This document shows, piece by piece, positions 18,157-25,393 of a stretch of DNA of 64,000 nucleotides; position 1 is the stretch's first letter; each line of letters opens with the position of its first letter. Location of the stretch: positions 620,001 through 684,000 of the forward strand of contig NZ_JBHRSH010000002.1 in the NCBI RefSeq assembly GCF_042643165.1, in the 5' to 3' direction. Origin of the DNA: Hyphococcus aureus. GTDB lineage: Bacteria > Pseudomonadota > Alphaproteobacteria > Caulobacterales > Parvularculaceae. Below the pieces are notes generated by a model. It was not told where the DNA came from, searched no databases, and saw only the letters and a list, made by a program, of their open reading frames with translations. A program made the translations under genes and the position numbers.

Positions 18157-18938
18157 TGGCTTTGGTCCTCTATCATGGCGAACCCAACGGCCCCTCGCTG
18201 ACTGTTCTTGCAGCGCTGTTTGAAACGGGGCACGACGCAGAATTACGGCCTATCGACCTGACCATGGCTGAGCGCCACAGCGATGGGCTGCCCCACAATG
18301 TCGAAACACAGATGAGCATCGAAGGCGAAGGCCCCGTGCTGGTCGCCGATGGCGAACCTATGGCGGATTCAGTTTTTCTCGCCTGTTACCTTAACGATAC
18401 GGCCGAAAACTCCCCTATCGCACCGACTGACGCCTTTGCGCGTTGGGAGATGATGACCTGGTGCCGTCAAATTATTGAGCGCGCCGCGCCTGCCGCCGCC
18501 TATCTCGGTGTGAAAGCCCATCTCAGTGATAAGCTTTCATCCCTCAGTGAAGCGGTTTTCCAAAAAAAGATGGCGCCGATCAAAAGCGAGGATTTGAAAG
18601 CCCGCTGGAATGACATTCGCGAAGGAGATTTCGACGACGAAAAGATTTCAGACTCAAAAGCCAAGATCAAGGCGGCCGTTGAAATGGTTGAGGCAAAGCT
18701 GCGCGATGGACGTGACTGGCTGCTCGGCGAGTTTTCAATCGCCGACCTTGAAACCTATGCATGGCTGGCTGGCATGGGCGATATTGAGCCGACCGCGTTC
18801 GAGGGCGCAATGCGGACAGAGGATTGGCTCAACCGGATCAAGGCCCGCCCTTCAGTCTCGCGCGCTCTGTCGCTGGCGAAAACGCCGGCGCCGCAACAGG
18901 TCTGGGCGCCCGGTCCCGAGATCAATCGCTGGGGCTGA
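18156..18938 (+). CDS. Divergent GST, probable BaeB-like partner subunit
   Basis: A 260-residue GST-fold protein, translationally coupled to the LigF-like gene by a one-base overlap. The N-terminal thioredoxin-like domain starts LVLYHGEPNGPSL; the Asn-Ser pair of active beta-etherases is Pro-Ser here. The C-terminal helical domain keeps WLLGEFSIADLETYAW. The altered glutathione site and the fixed pairing suggest a non-catalytic or substrate-shaping subunit of a heterodimer, like BaeB beside BaeA in Novosphingobium (inference). It could instead be an independent GST with its own substrate. Confidence 0.75.
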   Translation: MALVLYHGEPNGPSLTVLAALFETGHDAELRPIDLTMAERHSDGLPHNVETQMSIEGEGPVLVADGEPMADSVFLACYLNDTAENSPIAPTDAFARWEMMTWCRQIIERAAPAAAYLGVKAHLSDKLSSLSEAVFQKKMAPIKSEDLKARWNDIREGDFDDEKISDSKAKIKAAVEMVEAKLRDGRDWLLGEFSIADLETYAWLAGMGDIEPTAFEGAMRTEDWLNRIKARPSVSRALSLAKTPAPQQVWAPGPEINRWG

Positions 18939-18952
18939 TCGTATATCGCTGA

Positions 18953-19843
18953 TCACTTGCCTCTGGCGGCGGCGCGGGCTTTTCGAAAATTCTCGCGCCT
19001 GCCCCGTTCAAAGGCGAGCCTCTCAACCGGCGCCTCGCCGCGCGGGTAGTCGGCGATAATTTCGTCAAAGACCTCTCGCAATTCATCTCTGAATTCCGGG
19101 TGAGGGAAAATATAGAATTTATCTTCCCGGATTCCTTCCAGTGTTTTCGCCGCAACCTCATCAGGGTTCATGCCGGAGTCATGAACTTTGGCGAGTTGAA
19201 CATTGAACGCCTTGTCCACAGGCTTGCCGCGCGCGCCTAACTTGTCAGGCCGAATATCGTCACTGGCGAAGATATGGCTTTTGACAAGTCCCGGACACAA
19301 GGCAGACACCCCGATCCCATGGGGCGCTAGCGAATAGCGAAGGGATTCCGACAGGCCGCGAACTGCAAATTTGGAGCAATTATAGATTCCCGGCACCGGC
19401 CCCGCGAGAAAGCTCGCCATCGAAGCCGTATTCACCACATGCCCGCCCTTGCCGCGCTCTTTCATCCGCGGAACAAAGGTCTGAACACCGTTGATAACGC
19501 CATGAAGATTGACGCCCAGAACCCAGTCCCAGTCGTCATAGCTGCTCTCATCGATCGTCTGGAAAAGATTGATGCCGGCATTATTAAAAACCAGCGAGAC
19601 CGGCCCAAGTCGGCGTTCAGCCTCATCCGCCGCTTCGGCGAACTCCTCCCTGGAAGAGACATCCATGCGAAGGCCTATCGCCTCTTGATTGTCAAGGACA
19701 TCCAAAGCGTCATCAATAGAATTCTGGCGGATATCGGCGATGGCCACCTTGACGCCTTCTGCAAGCAAAGCGCGCGCAAGCCCCAGGCCAATGCCATTTG
19801 CGCCGCCAGTGATAAAGGCGGTCCGCCCGGCAAAATCCTTCAT
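18953..19843 (-). CDS. SDR oxidoreductase, LigD/L/N/O-like clade
   Basis: A 296-residue SDR with TGGANGIGLG at residues 12-21, AIADIR (NAD-favouring Asp), FNNAGINLF, the clade signature YDDWDWVLGVNLHGVINGV, Ser in NTASMA and YNCSK. The tail YIFPHPEFRDEL resembles LigD's YIIPYPE. It probably oxidises one stereoisomer of a lignin dimer alcohol, feeding the adjacent etherase pair, whose stop is convergent only 14 nt away (inference). Divergent across 197 bp from NTF2 protein B. Fourth copy of the clade in the window. Confidence 0.87.
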   Translation of the reverse strand: MKDFAGRTAFITGGANGIGLGLARALLAEGVKVAIADIRQNSIDDALDVLDNQEAIGLRMDVSSREEFAEAADEAERRLGPVSLVFNNAGINLFQTIDESSYDDWDWVLGVNLHGVINGVQTFVPRMKERGKGGHVVNTASMASFLAGPVPGIYNCSKFAVRGLSESLRYSLAPHGIGVSALCPGLVKSHIFASDDIRPDKLGARGKPVDKAFNVQLAKVHDSGMNPDEVAAKTLEGIREDKFYIFPHPEFRDELREVFDEIIADYPRGEAPVERLAFERGRRENFRKARAAARGK

Positions 19844-19958
19844 TGTTCCTCCGATACCCGTAAAGGCGGGTTCACTATGTCCCGGCGCGCGTTTAAGTAG
19901 TTGAGCATATTCTCGCAGCGCTTCTCGATTGATGTTATAATCACTACCATATCAGCGT

Positions 19959-19977
19959 GAATTGCCTATCGGCATTC
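19959..19977. promoter_or_regulatory. Inverted repeat in SDR/NTF2 divergent promoter
   Basis: GAATTGCC-TATC-GGCATTC, an inverted repeat with one bulged base, in the 197-bp region between the divergent SDR and NTF2-like genes. Candidate operator; the downstream ribosome-binding site is CCGGAGGA (20029-20036). Confidence 0.3.
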
Positions 19978-20040
19978 GGCTAGAGTTCACCTGCGGAAAC
20001 GATTTACCGCTCACCCGCTACAGATAACTCCGGAGGACGA

Positions 20041-20763
20041 ATGACCGACGCCGACCGCATCGCCAAGCTTGAAGAACAGGTCGCCGCGCTGACCGATCGC
20101 ATCACCCGCACAGAGGATGAGCAGGCAGTCCGCAAGCTTCATCATCTATATGGCTATTTTATCGACAAATGTCTCTATCGGGAGGTTGTTGATCTGTTTA
20201 CCGATGATTGCGAGGTGCATTTCTTCGGAGGTATTTTCAAGGGTAAAGAGGGCGCAGCGCGGCTTTATATCGAGCGTTTTCAAAAGCAGTTTGTGCATGG
20301 CAATAACGGCCCGGTGGATGGCTTCCTGCTCGACCACCCCCAACATCAGGACGTAGTCGACATTCAGGAAGATGGCGTCACCGCCCTCGCCCGCTTCCGC
20401 TGCACCATGCAGGCCGGGCGGCACGAGTCCTATGGCGACGTGCGCCAATGGTGGGAAGGCGGCCTCTATGAAAACACCTACAAGAAAGTGGACGGGGTCT
20501 GGCGCATTCATATTCTGAATTATGTGCCCCAATGGCATGCCGACTATGAAACCGGGTGGGCGCACACACGTCCCAACTATGTTCCGTTCCTGACGACAAC
20601 CTATCCGGAGGACCCCGTAGGGCCGGACGCAATCAACAAGGATGTGTGGTTGTGGCCGACGCACAAGGTTGTGCCGTTTCACAACAAGCACCCGGTTACA
20701 GGCAAGGAAATTGTTCCAGAGCGTTGGCAGGGCGATATAGATCGCGAAAAGGAAGCGAAATAG
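20041..20763 (+). CDS. NTF2-like (SnoaL-fold) protein, candidate stilbene-forming lyase B
   Basis: A 240-residue homologue of the 13.8-kb protein, sharing YGYxID, GFLLDHxQxQD, YENxY, DGVWxI, WAHT and TYPxxPxGPD. It begins with a coiled segment rich in Lys/Glu, and a strong GGAGGA site precedes the ATG. It heads an operon with an aldehyde dehydrogenase, LigW and an MFS carrier. That order matches a beta-5 (phenylcoumaran) route: NTF2-type decarboxylase to a stilbene, dioxygenase cleavage to an aldehyde such as 5-formylferulate, oxidation, then LigW-type decarboxylation. LdpA-type deformylation of beta-1 dimers is the alternative. Function inferred from fold and context. Confidence 0.77.
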   Translation: MTDADRIAKLEEQVAALTDRITRTEDEQAVRKLHHLYGYFIDKCLYREVVDLFTDDCEVHFFGGIFKGKEGAARLYIERFQKQFVHGNNGPVDGFLLDHPQHQDVVDIQEDGVTALARFRCTMQAGRHESYGDVRQWWEGGLYENTYKKVDGVWRIHILNYVPQWHADYETGWAHTRPNYVPFLTTTYPEDPVGPDAINKDVWLWPTHKVVPFHNKHPVTGKEIVPERWQGDIDREKEAK

Positions 20764-20765
20764 CA

Positions 20766-22196
20766 ATGACGGCTTATCCCGAACTTTACATGATCATCAA
20801 TGGCGAGCGGATTTACAAGGAAAGCCGCCGCATCCATCGCGTCGTCAATCCGGCGACGGAGGAAACGCTTGGCGAATTGCCGCTTGCGGATGCGGCCGAT
20901 CTCGACCGCGCGCTCGAAACCGCGGAAAAGGGCTTCAAAATCTGGCGCAAGTCCACACCGCAAGAACGCGCGACTGTTTTACAAGGCGCTGCGCATTTGA
21001 TGCTGGAGCGGGCCGACGATATTGCGCGCGTTGCAACCATGGAGGAAGGCAAGCCCTTCCCAGAAGCCCGCATAGAAGTGATGATGAATGTGGGGCTGTT
21101 CAACTTCTATGCCGGGGAGTGCTACCGGCTTTATGGCCGTACGCTGGTGCGGCCTCAAGGAATGCGCTCGACGGTTACGAAGGAGCCAGTCGGCCCCGTT
21201 GCAGCCTTTGCCCCCTGGAACTTTCCGATAGGAAATCCGGGCCGAAAGCTGGGCGCCCCGATCGCCGCCGGCTGTTCCGTGATTATGAAGTCTGCTGAGG
21301 AAACGCCGGCGTCTGCGCTTGCCGTATTGCAGGCGCTGCTTGATGCAGGGCTCCCCAAAGAAGTGGCGCAAGCCGTGTTTGGCGTCCCGGATGAAGTTTC
21401 ACGTCATCTTCTCGCTTCACCGATCATCCGCAAGCTCTCCTTCACCGGTTCAACTGTAGTCGGTAAACATCTTGCGAAACTCGCCGCTGACGACATGAAG
21501 CGCACTACGATGGAGCTTGGCGGTCACGGCCCTGTGCTCGTTTTCAAGGACATTGACCTCGACAAAGTGCTCGACACGGTGGTGCCGCAGAAATTCCGTA
21601 ACGCCGGACAAGTCTGCGTATCGCCGACGCGGTTCATGATTCAGGAAGAGATTTATGATGACTTCGTTGCAGGCTACACGCAGCGCACCAAAGCCTTGAA
21701 AGTAGGCAACGGCCTTGATGACGGTGTGCAAATGGGGCCGATGGCCAATCCGCGCCGCCCCGACGCCATGGAAAAACTCATTAGCGATGCGGTGTCGCAA
21801 GGCGCAAAGCTTCACACCGGCGGAGAACGCATCGGCAATCAGGGTTTCTATTACGCGCCAACTGTTCTTTCCGATATTCCACAAGCCAGCGAGATCATGA
21901 ACACCGAGCCTTTCGGTCCGGTCGCTTTGTGTAATTCATTCAAGTCGGAAGATGACGCCATCACCGAGGCCAACCGCTTGCCTTACGGTCTTGCCGCTTA
22001 TGCCTGGACGCAGGATTCAGCGCGCCAGAAACGTCTCGCCCATGATATCGAGACCGGGATGCTGGGCGTCAACACGGTCATGATCGGCGGCGCTGACTCG
22101 CCTTTCGGCGGCGTCAAATGGTCAGGACATGGGGCTGAAGATGGACCGGAAGGCGTTGAAGCCTGCCTCGTCACTAAAGTCGTTCACGAAGGATAA
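20766..22196 (+). CDS. NAD(P)-dependent aldehyde dehydrogenase
   Basis: A 476-residue ALDH-superfamily enzyme of the succinate-semialdehyde-dehydrogenase-like group. Visible are Asn152 in APWNFP, the general base Glu250 in MELGGHGP, nucleophile Cys284 in NAGQVCVSP, and PFGGVKWSGHG near the C-terminus. The ATG is 2 nt after the NTF2 stop; longer frames overlap that gene. It oxidises an aldehyde to an acid. Between a candidate stilbene-forming lyase and LigW it probably handles an aromatic aldehyde (vanillin, 5-formylvanillate or 5-formylferulate), much as FerD or LigV do in Sphingobium (inference). Confidence 0.88.
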   Translation: MTAYPELYMIINGERIYKESRRIHRVVNPATEETLGELPLADAADLDRALETAEKGFKIWRKSTPQERATVLQGAAHLMLERADDIARVATMEEGKPFPEARIEVMMNVGLFNFYAGECYRLYGRTLVRPQGMRSTVTKEPVGPVAAFAPWNFPIGNPGRKLGAPIAAGCSVIMKSAEETPASALAVLQALLDAGLPKEVAQAVFGVPDEVSRHLLASPIIRKLSFTGSTVVGKHLAKLAADDMKRTTMELGGHGPVLVFKDIDLDKVLDTVVPQKFRNAGQVCVSPTRFMIQEEIYDDFVAGYTQRTKALKVGNGLDDGVQMGPMANPRRPDAMEKLISDAVSQGAKLHTGGERIGNQGFYYAPTVLSDIPQASEIMNTEPFGPVALCNSFKSEDDAITEANRLPYGLAAYAWTQDSARQKRLAHDIETGMLGVNTVMIGGADSPFGGVKWSGHGAEDGPEGVEACLVTKVVHEG

Positions 22197-22199
22197 TCC

Positions 22200-23252
22200 A
22201 TGACCCATGAGCTAAAGACCGGCGGCGATCGCGGCTATCTGCGGATCGCAACCGAAGAAGCGTTCGCCACTCAGGAACAGATCGACGCCTATCTGCGCAT
22301 GGTCAAGGATGGGACAGCGGACAAGGGCATGGACTCGCTCTGGGGATTCTACGCCACCTCACCGTCGGAACGGGCGACACATATTATGGAGTGCCTGCTC
22401 GACCTCGATGATTTGCGCCTGAAGCATATGGATGAAACCGGGATCGACATTGCTATCCTGTCGCTCACCTCACCCGGCGTTCAGCCTTTGCCAACGCAAG
22501 AGGCGAAAGCGATGGTCACGCGCGCCAATGACTATCTTGAAAGTGCTGTCGCACGCCATCCGACGCGTTTTGTCGGCATGACCAGCATAGCGCCGCAAGA
22601 TCCCGAATGGAGCGCCAACGAAATCCATCGCGGCGCCGAGATGGGGTTCAAGGGCGTCATGGTGAACAGCCACACGCAAGGCGAATATCTCGACGATCCA
22701 AAATGCGATCCGATCTTCAAGGCGCTGGAAGCGACTGGACAGCCGCTTTACATCCACCCGCAAACGCCGCCGGATTCGATGATCGGTCCCATGCTGGAAG
22801 CGGGCTTGGACGGCGCCATTTTCGGCTTCGGCGTTGAAACCGGCATGCATCTTTTGCGCTTGATCACGATCGGGATTTTTGACCGCTATCCGAACTTGCA
22901 GATCATTGTCGGCCATATGGGAGAGGCCCTGCCCTATTGGCTTTATCGTCTTGACTATATGCATCAGGCTGGCGTGCGGTCGCAGCGATATGAACGCATG
23001 AAACCGCTCAAGAAAACTATCGCCGATTATATGCAGTCCAATGTGTATGTGACGACAAGCGGCATGGCCTGGGAGCCGGCGATCAAATTCGCGCAATCTG
23101 TTCTTGGCGAAGATCGCGTCATGTATGCGATGGATTATCCATATCAGTTTGTCGCCGATGAAGTGCGCACCCACGACCTTCTCGACATCAAGCCCGAAAC
23201 CAAGAAAAAACTTATGCAAACGAATGCCGAACGAGCGTTCAAGCTAAAATAA
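22200..23252 (+). CDS. ligW: 5-carboxyvanillate decarboxylase LigW
   Basis: A 350-residue amidohydrolase-family decarboxylase that follows recalled Sphingobium LigW along its whole length, from LKTGG..GYLRIATEEAFAT to the end. Glu19, His186 and Asp312 correspond to the Mn2+ ligands Glu19, His188 and Asp314. LigW removes the 5-carboxyl of 5-carboxyvanillate to give vanillate, without oxygen. A second LigW-type activity known in Sphingobium decarboxylates ferulate-5-carboxylate, and the operon with an NTF2 protein and an ALDH fits that phenylcoumaran branch as well as the biphenyl (DDVA) branch. Start 3 nt after the ALDH stop. Family assignment is very secure. Confidence 0.92.
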   Translation: MTHELKTGGDRGYLRIATEEAFATQEQIDAYLRMVKDGTADKGMDSLWGFYATSPSERATHIMECLLDLDDLRLKHMDETGIDIAILSLTSPGVQPLPTQEAKAMVTRANDYLESAVARHPTRFVGMTSIAPQDPEWSANEIHRGAEMGFKGVMVNSHTQGEYLDDPKCDPIFKALEATGQPLYIHPQTPPDSMIGPMLEAGLDGAIFGFGVETGMHLLRLITIGIFDRYPNLQIIVGHMGEALPYWLYRLDYMHQAGVRSQRYERMKPLKKTIADYMQSNVYVTTSGMAWEPAIKFAQSVLGEDRVMYAMDYPYQFVADEVRTHDLLDIKPETKKKLMQTNAERAFKLK

Positions 23253-23274
23253 TCGGGACGAGGAAACGCAGATC

Positions 23275-24909
23275 ATGGCCGCGAAAGACCTGAACCAAGC
23301 CGGTGTGACGAAGCTTGGCGGCCGCGCCGCCTGGTACGCGTTATTTCTCGTGACGCTGACAACCGCCATGTCCATGGTGGACAGGCAAATCCTCGCCATT
23401 CTCGCGCCGCAGATTAAAGCCGACCTCAATATCGGCGACGCCGAGATGGGCGTTCTGTATGGCGCAGTCTTCGGCCTTTTTTACTCTGTTTTTTCGCTGC
23501 CGCTTGGCCGCCTCGCGGATGGCTGGGTCCGCACTAGATTGCTCAGTATTTCTATTTTTGGCTGGTCCGTGATGACCGCCATCGCCGGCTTTGCAAATGG
23601 TTTCGGGATGCTCGCCCTGTCGCGCCTGGGCGTCGGCATTGGCGAAGCCAGCACACAACCGGCCGGCATGTCGCTCCTGTCCGATCTTTTCCCGAAGAAA
23701 CAGCGCGGCACGATAACGGCGGCCATGTCCATCGCAGTCGCGCTCGGCATTGGCGGCGCCTTGTGGCTCGGCGGCACCGTCGCGGACGGATGGAACGCCG
23801 CGTATCCTGATGGCGACGCCCCTCTGGGCCTGAAGGGCTGGCAAGCGGCGTTTCTGGTCGCCGCGGCGCCGGGCATCCTTTTAAGTTTTCTTTTATTGCG
23901 CTTGCCTGAGCCGGTGCGAGGAGCCGCAGATGGCGTCATTGCGAAACCTGATCCGGCCCCGTTTCGCGCCAGCCTCGACACACTGCTCGGCATTCTCCCC
24001 GGCTTCGCCTGGCTGGAGTTCGCCCGCCGCAAAGCGCCGGCAAAGCTCTGGCTGATCAATATCGCCGCCGCCATTACCATCGTCGCACTTGCCGTTTTTC
24101 TGACCGGATGGACGAACAGTCTGCGCGAGGTAAACCCTGTCGCCTTGAAGATCGGCTCGCTTGAGCTGACCGGCAATGTCCTGCAATGGGCGATCACAGG
24201 CGTCGGCGCCTATATCGTTATTTGCTGGATGCAGTCGCTGTTCCTGCGTGACAAGCCTGCCTTTGCTGTCATTGTCAAACAACCGTCCACGAGCATTCTC
24301 ATCGCCCTGGCGGCGCTGCAAACTGTGCTCAATTACGGCGTGATGTCCTGGACAGCCGTTTACGCTATCCAGCATTTCAACCGGACCCCGGCTGAAATCG
24401 GTTTGCAATTCGGCGCCCTCATTACCTCGCTCGGCATTATCGGCCCCCTTATCGCTGGTCCTGTTTCTGACTGGACAACCCAGCGTTTCAAAGGCGGAAG
24501 GCTCTATGTCACACTGGTCGCGCTCACCATATCGCCTTTCCTTGCGATCGGCGTTTACACCGCACAGACGATCGCGGGATTTTACGCCTGGTTTGTCGCC
24601 TATTCTCTCGTGCTGACCATGTGGTTGCCGCCGGTTTATGCGGCCCTCATTGATCTCGTGATGCCCCGCATGCGCGGGATGGTGATGAGCTATTACATCC
24701 TGATGATGACGATCACGGGCATGGGGCTTGGACCCTATGCAGTCGGCATGATGAGCGACATCAATGGCGGCAATCTTGGCGAGGCGATTTTGAAACTTTA
24801 CTGGATAGCGCCAATTATCGTCGTGCTGATCGCGGTCCTGATCTGGCGGATGCCGAAAGACGAAGCCATTCTCCTAGAACGCGCCAAGGCGGCGGGCGAA
24901 GCCGTCTAG
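23275..24909 (+). CDS. MFS transporter (spinster-like)
   Basis: A 544-residue MFS carrier, longer than the usual 400-450. The extra length is a central insert (about residues 215-310) between helices 6 and 7 that itself contains two hydrophobic stretches. The first helix carries MSMVDRQILAILAPQIKADL, typical of spinster-like carriers, and the loop GLFYSVFSLPLGRLADGWVR is motif A. Last gene of the NTF2-ALDH-LigW operon, preceded by GACGAGGAAACG. It probably imports the dimeric or monomeric aromatic acid degraded by that operon (inference). Confidence 0.85.
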   Translation: MAAKDLNQAGVTKLGGRAAWYALFLVTLTTAMSMVDRQILAILAPQIKADLNIGDAEMGVLYGAVFGLFYSVFSLPLGRLADGWVRTRLLSISIFGWSVMTAIAGFANGFGMLALSRLGVGIGEASTQPAGMSLLSDLFPKKQRGTITAAMSIAVALGIGGALWLGGTVADGWNAAYPDGDAPLGLKGWQAAFLVAAAPGILLSFLLLRLPEPVRGAADGVIAKPDPAPFRASLDTLLGILPGFAWLEFARRKAPAKLWLINIAAAITIVALAVFLTGWTNSLREVNPVALKIGSLELTGNVLQWAITGVGAYIVICWMQSLFLRDKPAFAVIVKQPSTSILIALAALQTVLNYGVMSWTAVYAIQHFNRTPAEIGLQFGALITSLGIIGPLIAGPVSDWTTQRFKGGRLYVTLVALTISPFLAIGVYTAQTIAGFYAWFVAYSLVLTMWLPPVYAALIDLVMPRMRGMVMSYYILMMTITGMGLGPYAVGMMSDINGGNLGEAILKLYWIAPIIVVLIAVLIWRMPKDEAILLERAKAAGEAV

Positions 24910-24929
24910 ACCGGCGAACCGTTAAGCCT

Positions 24930-25388
24930 CTAGATCACGCGCCATACCCAGAGCTTAATGCCAAGCTTGTATCGCGCGCCCGCGCAAACAAAGACCGATT
25001 TGTTGAGCCAGTCATATTTGCCGACCGGCGCAATGAATTCAGGGATTGTCCGGAAGTAGTATTCCGCCGGGTCCACCTCTTCTCCAGCCATAAGTCTCTT
25101 CATGACTTCAGGAGGTCCATGGCGCAGGCCGCGATTGCGAATCTGAATGACGACGCCGTCATCCGTGCGCATGGCATAGATCGCATCAGCGACTGTAACG
25201 CCATCATGACGGGTCAGCTGCCAGTCGGCCGCATTACCGAGAAGCTCGCCTTTGATTTTCGGTCCTTCGACCGGGCCGGAAAAGATTGGAATTATCCGGC
25301 GCGTTCCGTCGGGCGTTTCTCCAATCGGGATGGGCTCGCCCAAATCGCCGCCTGCTTCGTAAACAAATTCAAGTTCCGGCTTGATCAC
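24930..25388 (-). CDS. DUF3237 domain-containing protein
   Basis: A protein of about 152 residues with the DUF3237 pattern: LEFVYEAGGDLGEPIPIG, TPDGTRRIIPI, GPKIKGELL, ADWQLTRHDGV and IQIRNRGLRHGP. DUF3237 is a lipocalin-like beta-barrel family of unknown function, often found beside aromatic and steroid catabolic genes. The start is taken as GTG at 25388, just after the stop of the upstream lignostilbene dioxygenase; a longer frame overlaps that gene. The tight spacing implies translational coupling. It is convergent with the MFS gene. Biochemical role unknown. Confidence 0.75.
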   Translation of the reverse strand: MIKPELEFVYEAGGDLGEPIPIGETPDGTRRIIPIFSGPVEGPKIKGELLGNAADWQLTRHDGVTVADAIYAMRTDDGVVIQIRNRGLRHGPPEVMKRLMAGEEVDPAEYYFRTIPEFIAPVGKYDWLNKSVFVCAGARYKLGIKLWVWRVI

Positions 25389-25393
25389 GTTTA

